Source of the DNA: Bacillus_BD sp050389805
GTDB lineage: Bacteria; Bacillota; Bacilli; Bacillales; Cytobacillaceae
Length of the DNA stretch: 64,000 nt
Direction: 5' to 3'
Assembly (NCBI RefSeq): GCF_050389805.1
Contig: NZ_CP130945.1
Location: 2,852,001 to 2,916,000 of the forward strand
The position numbers and the translations under genes were made by a program. Positions within the stretch are counted from its first letter, which is position 1; every line of letters starts with the position of its first letter. The notes beneath the pieces were generated by a model. It saw only the letters and a list, made by a program, of their open reading frames with translations. It had not been told where the DNA came from and searched no databases. Of this stretch, positions 27,172 to 35,569 are shown in pieces.

Positions 27172-27630
27172 TTAAATGGCTGTTACAAATTCGTCCGTTT
27201 TTTCTTTCGCATAGTTAAAAGCATCAATCTCTGTGATACGTTCTTTATAGGGTAATTTCTTATCACTTTCAAAATAATGGCGGAAAATCGGATTGTGGTC
27301 TTGCATAACATGACGGAATTCATGAAACAGTGTTTCAATCAAAGGAAGATACTCATCATAACGGAAAATAAAAATAAGCCCTAATTCTCTCCAATAGATC
27401 CCTGATTCAAACCGTAAATACTCATCTTCTTCATCGCCCATCGCGCTTATGATTTTGTTTGCATCAAGTGTAGAACAAAAAATAACGGGTGTTTGATAAA
27501 AAATATCAAGATGTTTAGAAATGGTTTTATACAGAGCTTGAACATTCCATTCAAATTCATCGTCTAGTACATACCAGTTTTTATATTGTTGAAATATCGT
27601 ATGTTTCTGAAGCGCTTTCTTTAGTTTCAT
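27172..27630 (-). CDS. Small putative zinc metallopeptidase (HExxH) of unknown family
   Basis: A 152-residue protein with a zincin-type motif, TLFHEFRHVMQDH, at about residues 101-113 (H-E-F-R-H). A downstream ITEIDAFNYAKE (about 132-143) gives an acidic residue suited as third zinc ligand. This arrangement resembles IrrE/ImmA-like and other short bacterial zincins, but there is no helix-turn-helix. No secretion signal is visible, so it should be cytosolic. ATG 27630 is chosen because GTGGTGA precedes it; the ATG at 27636 abuts that site. Substrate unknown. Confidence 0.65.
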   Translation of the reverse strand: MKLKKALQKHTIFQQYKNWYVLDDEFEWNVQALYKTISKHLDIFYQTPVIFCSTLDANKIISAMGDEEDEYLRFESGIYWRELGLIFIFRYDEYLPLIETLFHEFRHVMQDHNPIFRHYFESDKKLPYKERITEIDAFNYAKEKTDEFVTAI

Positions 27631-27882
27631 TTGCATTCACCACTTTTCGTCTTAATTAATTCTTATAGGTATTGACCAAAAAGAAATCAATTATACGGTT
27701 TTGTGAGAATCTATCTTTGGTTGATTTTCGTCTACAAGATCGCGATATTTGTCGAAATTTGCCAACTAACAGTCATAAAGTTATTATACAAAAATAATTA
27801 CCGCAGAACAATGTCGAATTATGTTAAAATTATACTTTTATTAAAAAACTTTATTTATTATATGATAAGGAATCGTAAAATT

Positions 27883-27929
27883 ATGAAAAAAAGAAGCTAA
27901 ATTTCCGTAAAATGGAAATTTAGCTTCTT
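27883..27929 (-). terminator. Strong terminator of the Eis-like acetyltransferase gene
   Basis: A 16-bp perfect stem (27891-27906 with 27914-27929; AAGAAGCTAAATTTCC arm), a 7-base loop, and seven T on the minus strand. The rest of the 359-base gap 27631-27989 shows no credible gene. Confidence 0.9.
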
Positions 27930-27989
27930 AAGTAAGCATAATTAACGGGGAAAAAACATATATGAATTCGAATTGCTTATACGCCTGTA

Positions 27990-29201
27990 TTAAAAATAAT
28001 CTGAGAAGTAAGGAGTTTGACGTTCAATAAGGTTTTCCAAGCGTTCGACAGTTTCCTTATCAGCCTTAAGACGACCAATGTCGGCTAAATAGGAGGGTCT
28101 TTTATAGCTCAATAACATGGTTGTTAAGGTTTGAATATCCAGGGAAGCAATTGGCTTTTTTTCAGAATGAACGAGTTCACCATGACCTGCTGATGAAACT
28201 TGGAGGGTAAAAACACCATGATTCCAATCTAAAATGGGATCATTAAGTTCCAATGTTATTGTCGTTTCCTCTTCAAATTTTTTAAAAGGAAATTGGGCGA
28301 TGAATTGTTGTGCATCTACAATCCGAGCCATATAATAAGGGGAAATGGTTTCCTTAATATCACCATCATCTAACCAAAAAGCTAGTGGTTCATCCATGTA
28401 CGTGCTGCCAACTACCTTAGATACCATGGAAAAATGCGCACTTACAAAATTCCAGAGTCCATTTCGCGCCTCTTGATTATTGTAAACCATTTCTTTAATA
28501 TGAAGAACATCATCAGAAATCCAATATAAGAGGTAGCCTTGAGGTTCTCGAGTTTGGTCATAGTATACAGCAGCAGTTATATCGTCTAAATCCCATCTCC
28601 AGTACTCATCCCATGCAAGATCATTTCGAATCATTGCTGCGTGTTTTTTACTGGAAAATATTTGATAAACGTATTTAATATCTAGATGCTCTACATCTAC
28701 ACGTTCCACGTAACCTGATACTTGTTTGGGCTTTGGTAGTTGGTAATCCCGGACCTCAAATGTCATTTTATCTGAGATAATCTCCCAGCCTCTGCGACGA
28801 TAATAAGGAAACGAATAAGGATATAAATAGGAAATTGTTTGTTTTCTTTCTCTCATTTCCCAAAGTGCTTGTCTCATTAGTTTATTCATAAGCCCCATGT
28901 TTGCATATTCAGGATATGTTCCGACACCTGTTAATCCACCCATATCAAAAATGCGACCAAAAATATTTACTTTAAAAGGATATACGGCCACTTGAGATAT
29001 TAATTTGTCCCCATCAAACCAACCTAGAACATCTGCCTGTTCGAGTACAGGAAGTTTTGCCATAGCGATTTCCCGTTCTTTCCAACCGACCATTAGCAAT
29101 TCTTTATTCGTTACTTGAAATACATATCGTAATAACTGATTGAACTGGTGTAAATGATGCGGTTCTACCTTCCCCATTTTGAGTCTATCTAAACGACTCA
29201 T
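27990..29201 (-). CDS. Eis-like GNAT N-acetyltransferase
   Basis: A 403-residue protein of the Eis-type family: a tandem of GNAT folds with an SCP2-like C-terminal domain. The first GNAT domain shows GGLTGVGTYPEYANMGLMNKLM at about 91-112, where acetyl-CoA binds, then YLYPYSFPYYRRRGWE near 130, which is characteristic. The C-terminal part (about 290-403) ends in SDYF, matching the family's C-terminal carboxylate. Mycobacterial Eis acetylates amines including aminoglycosides; Bacillus homologues have unknown targets. ATG 29201 is eight bases behind GGAGG. Confidence 0.82.
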   Translation of the reverse strand: MSRLDRLKMGKVEPHHLHQFNQLLRYVFQVTNKELLMVGWKEREIAMAKLPVLEQADVLGWFDGDKLISQVAVYPFKVNIFGRIFDMGGLTGVGTYPEYANMGLMNKLMRQALWEMRERKQTISYLYPYSFPYYRRRGWEIISDKMTFEVRDYQLPKPKQVSGYVERVDVEHLDIKYVYQIFSSKKHAAMIRNDLAWDEYWRWDLDDITAAVYYDQTREPQGYLLYWISDDVLHIKEMVYNNQEARNGLWNFVSAHFSMVSKVVGSTYMDEPLAFWLDDGDIKETISPYYMARIVDAQQFIAQFPFKKFEEETTITLELNDPILDWNHGVFTLQVSSAGHGELVHSEKKPIASLDIQTLTTMLLSYKRPSYLADIGRLKADKETVERLENLIERQTPYFSDYF

Positions 29202-29293
29202 ACTTATTACCTCCATCTCTTTTCATCCACATCTTCATTATATTAAACTTCCTAGCACTTCATCCAATTTTTAATCGAAAATTATCGTGATCT

Positions 29294-29599
29294 TCATTTT
29301 CTTCTTTTTCCGATCCAAACACCAGTCAAAAAGATTAACAAGGTATAACCAAATACGAGTAAAATGGGCGACAATATTTGTTTATATTCTTTCCATATGG
29401 CTTGGTAATAACGTATTAATGCATTTTCTGTGATTAAATAATAATGAAACACAACCATTCCTACTAAAAACAACAGGATCGAAAAACGAAATAATTGAGA
29501 CCATTTCATTTCAATCCGTCTTCGTTTCTTTCTCGGTACCCTTTTATCTTCCGTACTTATTGTGGCTTCATTTGCCTGAAGTATTTTACTTTTTGGCAT
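29294..29599 (-). CDS. Small membrane protein, two transmembrane segments
   Basis: A 101-residue protein. A basic N-terminal third (PRKKRRRIEMKW) leads to a membrane helix at about 37-56 and a second at about 78-96, ending WIGKRRK. Both ends should be cytosolic by the positive-inside rule. GAAGGAGCC precedes the ATG. I recognise no family. It lies alone between the acetyltransferase and the 3-hydroxyacyl-CoA dehydrogenase. Confidence 0.65.
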   Translation of the reverse strand: MPKSKILQANEATISTEDKRVPRKKRRRIEMKWSQLFRFSILLFLVGMVVFHYYLITENALIRYYQAIWKEYKQILSPILLVFGYTLLIFLTGVWIGKRRK

Positions 29600-29706
29600 T
29601 TTAGGCTCCTTCGTTCATTATTTTGAATTTTTCATAATAATACTTTTCACTAAGCAAAACGTTTTTTCCTGCTAAATAGGAAAAAGACCGTAAATTATTA
29701 GATTAC

Positions 29707-29740
29707 AAAAAAATACCAGGTGACAGGCACCTGGTATTTT
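29707..29740 (-). terminator. Terminator of the hydroxyacyl-CoA dehydrogenase gene
   Basis: AAATACCAGGTG pairs with CACCTGGTATTT around ACAGG, followed by seven T on the minus strand. Confidence 0.88.
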
Positions 29741-29743
29741 CCT

Positions 29744-30697
29744 TTATTTAGATGTTACAGCTTTTGCTTCTTTTTGTTGCATTAATTTGAGAAGATCTAG
29801 GAAATTGTCATCTCTTGTACGGATAGCTTCTTCTCCGTTATCATCATAAGTGTAAAATCCTTTGTTCGAGCGAATTCCTAATTCTTCTTTTTCAACCATT
29901 TCATTTAAGAAGGATGGAACTTCTCTTGTGTTAGACAAGTCTTTCATAATGTTTCCAACCATTGCTTTTGTTGTATGTAGACCAGCCAAATCTTGGCTTT
30001 CTAACGGTCCACAGAATGCCCATTTAAAGCCCATACTTCCTCTTACTGCTATATCAATATCTTCTGCCGTACAAATACCTTGTTCAATTAAGTTGAAGCA
30101 TTCGCGTAAAAAGGCAACTTGAACACGGTTCACAATAAAGCCAGTGATTTCTTTCTGTAAGACAACAGGAGATTTTCCAATTTCCTTCATTAAATCATAA
30201 GTTAGTTGAACAATGTTCTCATCCGTTTTTTCAAACTTTACAATTTCAACGATTGGCACAATTTGTGGTGGATTAAAATAGTGAGTAATGATAAATCTTT
30301 CCGGATGTTTTGCCTTTTGAGTTAATTCTGCTAAAGGAAAAGTAGAAGTATTTGAAGCAATAATCGTTTTCTCAGATACAACGCTTTCAATAATTTCATA
30401 AGTTTCAAGCTTCGTTTCAAGAACTTCCGGAATGGATTCAAGGATAAACTCAGCGCCGTCAATTGCTTCACGTAAATCTGTTGTATAGGCAATGTTTGCT
30501 AAGGTTTGATCCATTTTCTCTTGAGTGAGCATTTCTTTTTCAACCATAATTTGTAAACTATTTGTAATAAGCTCTCTAGCATGCTCTAAAGATGTTTCAC
30601 GTCTAGCTTGGATTTTTACCTTTTTACCTGCTTGGGCAAATAATTGTGCAGCCCCGTGTCCCATAATTCCTGCACCAAGTACTGTAATATTTTGCAT
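29744..30697 (-). CDS. 3-hydroxyacyl-CoA (3-hydroxybutyryl-CoA) dehydrogenase
   Basis: A 317-residue NAD-dependent short-chain 3-hydroxyacyl-CoA dehydrogenase. The NAD motif GAGIMGHGAAQLFAQAG lies at residues 7-23. Catalytic features are NTSTF near 114, the His in THYFNPP near 136, and NRVQVAF further on. It oxidises (S)-3-hydroxybutyryl-CoA or related acyl-CoAs in beta-oxidation or butanoate metabolism. ATG 30697 is chosen behind AAGGGG. It is divergent from a Crp/Fnr regulator, which may control it. Confidence 0.9.
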   Translation of the reverse strand: MQNITVLGAGIMGHGAAQLFAQAGKKVKIQARRETSLEHARELITNSLQIMVEKEMLTQEKMDQTLANIAYTTDLREAIDGAEFILESIPEVLETKLETYEIIESVVSEKTIIASNTSTFPLAELTQKAKHPERFIITHYFNPPQIVPIVEIVKFEKTDENIVQLTYDLMKEIGKSPVVLQKEITGFIVNRVQVAFLRECFNLIEQGICTAEDIDIAVRGSMGFKWAFCGPLESQDLAGLHTTKAMVGNIMKDLSNTREVPSFLNEMVEKEELGIRSNKGFYTYDDNGEEAIRTRDDNFLDLLKLMQQKEAKAVTSK

Positions 30698-30803
30698 TGT
30701 AATACCCCTTTTCATAATGTGTTTGTCATATGTTCCATATAATAAGGATACATGATGTTTTTATAATATTTATTTTTTTCAGTATAACATTTTCCTTTTG
30801 AAA

Positions 30804-30827
30804 AGATTGTAATTTAGGTTACAATCT
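30804..30827. promoter_or_regulatory. Crp/Fnr-type palindrome upstream of the Crp/Fnr gene
   Basis: AGATTGTAA, six bases, TTACAATCT: a perfect 9-bp inverted repeat. The core TGTAA-N6-TTACA has the same spacing as the classical Crp/Fnr site TGTGA-N6-TCACA. It ends 19 bases before the regulator's ATG, so binding there should block its own promoter or start. Autoregulation is inferred. Confidence 0.6.
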
Positions 30828-30846
30828 AATTAAGGAGTTGAAAAAT

Positions 30847-31515
30847 ATGAGTCAAACGGACGTGTTAGAAAAGGTGTCGAATGATTCCAAATTATATAGT
30901 GCCTTTAAAGAAATCGGTACCCTTCAACGATATAGAAAAGATGAGATCATTTATTTACAGGATGATGAGGCGCAGAATTTTTATTTGTTAAAATCAGGCA
31001 GGGTTAAATTGTTCTTAACATCCGCGAACGGCATGGAACTTACCGTCAAGATATTAGGGACTCATCACATATTTGGAGATGCTTCCTATTTTAGTAAGAG
31101 CCCTAGATTAACTTCTGCTACTGCACTAACCGATATCGAGGTCCTTTCCGTAGAATTAAAGAACTTACTTCCGTTATTATCAAAGAATCCTTGTTTAATA
31201 GCTGAACTCTTGGATATCTTATCACAGACGATCCGCGTACTCTCCACCCAAATGTATAGCATGGCTTTTTTATCGGCTGAAAAAAAAGTTGCTCATATTT
31301 TAGTCCAATTAGGTAGTTTTGTAATGGATATCGGTTCAAATGACAAATATACAATTGAATATACTCATCAAGATTTAGCGGAACTAGTAGGACTTGCTAG
31401 GGTCACGACAACAAAGGAGTTAAAAAAGTTTGAGAAACAAGGTTGGATTGAGTTAGATTACCGAAAAATTCATATTCTTGATGAGGAATCCTTGAAGAGG
31501 TTTCTACTTTCATAG
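30847..31515 (+). CDS. Crp/Fnr family transcriptional regulator
   Basis: A 222-residue regulator. A cyclic-nucleotide-binding-type beta-roll spans about residues 15-120 (QDDEAQNFYLLKSGRVKLF, HIFGDASYF). A C-terminal winged helix follows (THQDLAELVGLARVTTTKELKKF at about 175-197). There is no cysteine cluster like that of Fnr; the single cysteine is in KNPCLIAE. The effector is therefore not oxygen by the usual Fnr mechanism and remains unknown. ATG 30847 is nine bases behind AAGGAG; a TTG at 30838 is possible but overlaps it. Confidence 0.9.
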   Translation: MSQTDVLEKVSNDSKLYSAFKEIGTLQRYRKDEIIYLQDDEAQNFYLLKSGRVKLFLTSANGMELTVKILGTHHIFGDASYFSKSPRLTSATALTDIEVLSVELKNLLPLLSKNPCLIAELLDILSQTIRVLSTQMYSMAFLSAEKKVAHILVQLGSFVMDIGSNDKYTIEYTHQDLAELVGLARVTTTKELKKFEKQGWIELDYRKIHILDEESLKRFLLS

Positions 31516-31598
31516 AAATCAGTGAAAGCTGGATACACGAATAACTTGGGTCAAGCTTTCCCTGAAAATATAAAGAAGCAAATTACATCAGTATAAAA

Positions 31599-31634
31599 GA
31601 CAATGCTCGTTTGCTTGAGCAAATTAGCATTGTC
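31599..31634 (-). terminator. Terminator overlapping the helicase stop codon
   Basis: GACAATGCT (31599-31607) pairs with AGCATTGTC (31626-31634), with an inner TTTGCT/AGCAAA stem and a T run on the minus strand. The helicase TAA-side codons lie inside the stem. Confidence 0.8.
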
Positions 31635-33858
31635 CTAACATTTGTTCACATATCATTCTAGAATTTAATCGAGCGGCAATGTATGGAGGTTGTATCCCTC
31701 TTACACCTTCTAACGGCAAACCTAGCCAAATGATTTGCGTATCAATGATGACAAATGGATAAGGAAAATTTTTCTCGATCCACTGCGTTGCCTGTAGATC
31801 CGACCATCTTTCCTCTGAAATGATGGTTAATTTTACCCCATTCCTTCTATTTAATAGCGCTGCATTCCATTCTTCTGATAACGTCATAGCTGAAGGCAAG
31901 GAGATCGTAATCGAAGTTCGGGCTATTTCGATGTCGTGGAAAACAGGTTCTAACTTTCTGGCATAAATCCATTGTAAATCAGGGTGTTGATGTTGAATCC
32001 ATGAGCCAACGTCCTGGTTTGTGATTCTTTGTTGATGTTTAACTTGATGTTCGACAAGCTGCCTTAGCGTTTTTCCACGGTAAATATTCTGACGAATAAA
32101 TTCAAGATTACTGATATGCAGGAATTTCCCCTTAGTTCTTGTAATCGCAACATTAATTAACCGTTCACTATTTTTACCAGTCAATAACATCCCAGCACGC
32201 TGTTGAGGTTCACTATCAACTGTATCAAAAATCATTACGTCCCGCTCACTTCCTTGAAATTTGTGGACAGTAGCGGCAATTATATCCCCTGCCATTTTTT
32301 CCACCTTGTATATGTCTTCAAGAAGAATGTTCATTAAATTTGCCTGTGCTCGATACGGAGTTACATATCCAATTGACATTGCTCCTGTTGAATAGGCTTC
32401 ATGGATAAGTTGAAAAGAGAGCAATAGCTGCCATAAATTAAATCTTGAATTAGATCTTTTATCATTGATACAGTACATACCTGAAAAGCTTGTATCAACC
32501 AGTACGGATGCACGTCCTGGAAATGGAGCTTTATCTACAATTTTATTTCTACTCTTCCGAACGCTTTCATGATCTCCCACTAAATTTTGATAAATATATT
32601 GATTGGTAAAAGAAGAAATTCCTGGATGCATCCTCCTTTGTTCTTTTAACATAAAAAGGTGTGGATGAAGACGGTCAGGGTTTAATGAATCAACTACGCT
32701 TGTTCTGTGAAAAATATCTTCTTTCATCCACTTCTCGACTAATGGATCTCGACTAGAAGCTATCGGAGGTAATTGTTTGAAATCACCACAAATAATCAAC
32801 CTTTTCCCTAAAGAAGCTGCAAGGGCTGCCTGAGGAACATAAGCCATGCTGGCTTCATCAAGGATGACAAGATCAAATTCCTGTTCGAAAACAGCAGGAT
32901 CAATTGCTGCCTTTGCAAGTGTAGTTCCTACGATATAGGCTTCTTTTAAAAATTGCAGTTCTTTCTGACGAACTTTTGCTAGAACTTTTGCAATCTTGCT
33001 TTCAAGGTCTAATAAATCCTTTGAATCCCTTGTGCTGAAGGAACGAGCGAGATCTTGTTTTAATAAGCGACGTTCTTCAAATAATTTGTTTCTATCATCA
33101 GCAAGTAGTGGATCCTGTTTTTCAATGAGTTGACTTGTCGTAATTCCATTTTCATTAGAGAGTCTTTCCCCTGTAATAGCTCCATAGCGAAGGATATCGC
33201 CCACTTTAAAGCGATTTTTTCTTTTAACAAAAGAAGTTATTTCTGTAATCAAAACATCCACAGCCTGATTACTATGTGATAAAACTAATACCCGTTTTTC
33301 TTTAAAGTATTTATGGGCCGCTACTCTTGCCAATGTGTAAGTTTTCCCAGTTCCAGGTGGTCCCCATACAAAGGTCACAGGATTGTATTTGGATCGCAAA
33401 ACCAATTCATGAATGTTCCCCTTAATTTTTTCAACTGGATGTTTTGTTTCCATTGTAGGATTCATTAATCGTTTAACACGAGCTAGTTTTCGTTTACTTT
33501 TTTTCATTTCATCAAATCGATCGATTAATTGCTGCAATAACTCCCATGGATCATGAAATAAAAAGGCCTCTGAAATTAGATCACCAAGTGAATCATCCAA
33601 GCCTAATATAATCCCGTTTCCTTCAGATGAGAGGACTCGTCCGTTTGTTGTCATTCCTCCCCATTCCAATTTAACGGTAGATCCAACAGGAATACCCAAG
33701 GGCATACTTGTATCAAAATAATAGGGATAGGGATTTTCAGTCGATAATTGTCTTCCGTTACTTACGACAAAGCGATTTCCACCAAATTTTTTCAAATGGT
33801 TTATTTCCTTTTGTAAAGCCTGCTGCCATTCTTTTATATACACTTTCGTTGTTGTCAT
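31624..33858 (-). CDS. Upf1-like superfamily 1 helicase with extra C-terminal domain
   Basis: A 744-residue SF1B (Upf1/Dna2-like) helicase. Motif I GPPGTGKTYT is at about 165-174, motif II ILDEASM near 341, motif III GDFKQLPP near 365, motif IV QRRMHP, motif Va VTPYRAQ near 506, motif V HKFQGSERD and motif VI VAITRTK near 585. An N-terminal beta-rich region (1-110) precedes the motor. The last 130 residues (LQWIYARKLEPVF onward) look like a degenerate phospholipase D/NERD-like fold. AAAGGAG precedes the ATG. It acts alone here; the substrate could be R-loops, tRNA or repair intermediates. Confidence 0.85.
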   Translation of the reverse strand: MTTTKVYIKEWQQALQKEINHLKKFGGNRFVVSNGRQLSTENPYPYYFDTSMPLGIPVGSTVKLEWGGMTTNGRVLSSEGNGIILGLDDSLGDLISEAFLFHDPWELLQQLIDRFDEMKKSKRKLARVKRLMNPTMETKHPVEKIKGNIHELVLRSKYNPVTFVWGPPGTGKTYTLARVAAHKYFKEKRVLVLSHSNQAVDVLITEITSFVKRKNRFKVGDILRYGAITGERLSNENGITTSQLIEKQDPLLADDRNKLFEERRLLKQDLARSFSTRDSKDLLDLESKIAKVLAKVRQKELQFLKEAYIVGTTLAKAAIDPAVFEQEFDLVILDEASMAYVPQAALAASLGKRLIICGDFKQLPPIASSRDPLVEKWMKEDIFHRTSVVDSLNPDRLHPHLFMLKEQRRMHPGISSFTNQYIYQNLVGDHESVRKSRNKIVDKAPFPGRASVLVDTSFSGMYCINDKRSNSRFNLWQLLLSFQLIHEAYSTGAMSIGYVTPYRAQANLMNILLEDIYKVEKMAGDIIAATVHKFQGSERDVMIFDTVDSEPQQRAGMLLTGKNSERLINVAITRTKGKFLHISNLEFIRQNIYRGKTLRQLVEHQVKHQQRITNQDVGSWIQHQHPDLQWIYARKLEPVFHDIEIARTSITISLPSAMTLSEEWNAALLNRRNGVKLTIISEERWSDLQATQWIEKNFPYPFVIIDTQIIWLGLPLEGVRGIQPPYIAARLNSRMICEQMLGQC

Positions 33859-33905
33859 TTTTACTCCTTTATTTCCAACTAAGACTCATTACATCATTAT
33901 AAATC

Positions 33906-33946
33906 AAAAAGACTCAAATCCAAATATTCTTAGGATTTGAGTCTTT
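33906..33946 (-). terminator. Terminator of trpB
   Basis: A 14-bp perfect stem (AAAGACTCAAATCC with GGATTTGAGTCTTT), 11-base loop, and five T on the minus strand. Confidence 0.88.
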
Positions 33947-33960
33947 AAAATGTAATGAAC

Positions 33961-35136
33961 TTATTTCCTTTTTAACATTTCAAAAACTTGCTGTACATCT
34001 TTATCCCCACGTCCAGATAGATTAACAATAATAATATCGTCTTTTGTTAATTCCTTTGCAAGTTTCATCGCATATGCTACAGCATGCGAGCTTTCAAGAG
34101 CAGGAATAATTCCTTCTAGTTGAGATAATGTTTGAAAAGCCTCTAATGCTTCTTGTCCTGTTAGAGGTACATATTCGCCTCTGCCACTATCTCTTAAATA
34201 GCTGTGTTCTGGTCCAACGCTTTGGTAATCTAAACCCGCAGCAATTGAGTGAGTTGGGAGTGGGTTCCCTTCCTCATCTTGTAATACATAGCTTTTAAAT
34301 CCATGAAGCACTGCTTGTACGCCTTTGGTTAAAGAAGCTGCTTCTGCTGGTTCGACACCAATTAGACGAACATTAGGTTCATCGATATAGTGAGCGAATG
34401 CACCAATTGCGTTACTTCCGCCCCCTACACATGCAACTACCGCTGTTGGTAGTTTTCCTTCTTTTTCAAGAATTTGTCTTTTCGATTCTTTACTAATGAT
34501 GGCTTGGAATTCTTTAATCATCTGTGGATATGGATGTGGACCTACTGCAGATCCGATCAAATAAAAGGTATTTTCATAGTTTTCCATTAAATCATTTAAC
34601 GCCTCATCAACAGCTTCCTTCAAGTGACCTTCACCTTTGTCAACTGCAACCACTTTAGCTCCAAGCAATTCCATACGGAAGACATTTAGTGCTTGTCTTT
34701 CTGTATCCTTTTTCCCCATATAAATAACACATTCCATACCAAATAGAGCACATGCAGTAGCGGTTGCCACTCCATGTTGTCCTGCACCTGTTTCAGCAAT
34801 AATTCTATTAATTCCCATTTTCTTAGCTAATAAAATTTGTCCTAACACATTATTAATTTTATGAGCTCCTGTATGGTTTAAATCTTCACGTTTTAAGTAG
34901 ATTTTTGCTCCACCTAATTTGTTCGTTAAATTTTCAGCATAGGTCAATGGATTTTCACGACCCACATATTCTTTTAAATAATACTCATATTCTTTAAGAA
35001 ATTCAGGATCGTTTTTATAACGTAAAAATGCTTCTTCAATATGATCCATAGCTTTTTGGAGCTGTTCAGGTATGAAACTTCCTCCAAAATCACCGAAATA
35101 GCCTTTATTTTCGCTGTTCAATTCAATACTCGTCAT
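33961..35136 (-). CDS. trpB: Tryptophan synthase beta chain, orphan copy
   Basis: A 391-residue PLP enzyme that condenses indole with serine. The PLP lysine is K93 in NHTGAHKINN, and GGGSNAIG near residue 226 is the phosphate loop. ETGAGQHG is complete. It differs from typical TrpB in FGDFGGSFIPEQL at the N-terminus (usually GGRFVPE) and in the 160-180 region (DKGEGHLKEAVDEAL). No trpA or other trp gene is adjacent and no leader with tryptophan control is visible. It may be the sole trpB, moved, or a second copy with another role such as indole salvage. GAGGAG precedes the ATG. Confidence 0.9.
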   Translation of the reverse strand: MTSIELNSENKGYFGDFGGSFIPEQLQKAMDHIEEAFLRYKNDPEFLKEYEYYLKEYVGRENPLTYAENLTNKLGGAKIYLKREDLNHTGAHKINNVLGQILLAKKMGINRIIAETGAGQHGVATATACALFGMECVIYMGKKDTERQALNVFRMELLGAKVVAVDKGEGHLKEAVDEALNDLMENYENTFYLIGSAVGPHPYPQMIKEFQAIISKESKRQILEKEGKLPTAVVACVGGGSNAIGAFAHYIDEPNVRLIGVEPAEAASLTKGVQAVLHGFKSYVLQDEEGNPLPTHSIAAGLDYQSVGPEHSYLRDSGRGEYVPLTGQEALEAFQTLSQLEGIIPALESSHAVAYAMKLAKELTKDDIIIVNLSGRGDKDVQQVFEMLKRK

Positions 35137-35254
35137 CTCTCATCTAACTCCTCTAACTAAAATTATCCTCAAAAATAAGGTTAAGAGTAGTATAACAAAT
35201 TTAAAACAAATTTTAATACTAAAACATACGAGTCTCTAGAAAAATAATTTGAAT

Positions 35255-35299
35255 AAAAAAATTCTTCAACTCTTTATCAAAAAGTAGTTGAAGAATTTT
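35255..35299 (-). terminator. Terminator of the rhodanese-cstR unit
   Basis: AAAATTCTTCAACT pairs with AGTTGAAGAATTTT across a 14-base loop, just after the cstR stop. Confidence 0.8.
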
Positions 35300-35306
35300 A
35301 TTTTAG

Positions 35307-35567
35307 TCATTGACTTTTAATTAATAAATCAACAGCCTCTTGGACAAGATGATCCGTTGATTCTCCTTTTTCAATGTTTTCACGAACACACTGTTCTAAA
35401 TTAGTGCTTACAATAACACCCATTGTACGGTCTAACGCACTGCGAGCAGCTGATAATTGTGTGACAATCTCTCGGCAGTCCTTCCCCTGCTCGATCATAT
35501 TTAATACCCCTTTAATTTGGCCTTCAATTCGTTTTAAACGATTGACTACTTTCTTATCGTATTCCAA
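35307..35567 (-). CDS. cstR: CstR-type persulfide-sensing repressor (CsoR/DUF156 family)
   Basis: An 86-residue all-helical repressor of the CsoR/RcnR/CstR family (RLKRIEGQIKGVLNMIEQGK signature). It has exactly two conserved thiols, C31 (KDCREIV) and C60 (LEQC). The residue four before C60 is N56, where copper-sensing CsoR has a histidine ligand. This is the CstR pattern, in which the cysteine pair reacts with reactive sulfur species and releases DNA. The start is TTG at 35567; its AAAGGAG lies inside the end of the upstream rhodanese gene. It probably represses its own operon. Confidence 0.87.
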   Translation of the reverse strand: MEYDKKVVNRLKRIEGQIKGVLNMIEQGKDCREIVTQLSAARSALDRTMGVIVSTNLEQCVRENIEKGESTDHLVQEAVDLLIKSQ

Positions 35568-35569
35568 GA

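Noticed and set aside
27703..27900. Open frame of 65 codons on the plus strand
   Set aside because: It has no ribosome site, odd composition (I, K, Y, N rich), and runs into the terminator stem of the neighbouring gene.
29707..29740. GGTGACAGGCACC-type hairpin that recalls repeated palindromes of some Bacillus genomes
   Set aside because: It occurs once in this window and works simply as the terminator of the adjacent gene; a repeat family cannot be claimed.
35137..35306. Possible T-box or TRAP leader before trpB
   Set aside because: Only 170 bases are available, mostly a neighbour's terminator; no T-box motif or GAG/TAG repeats are seen.
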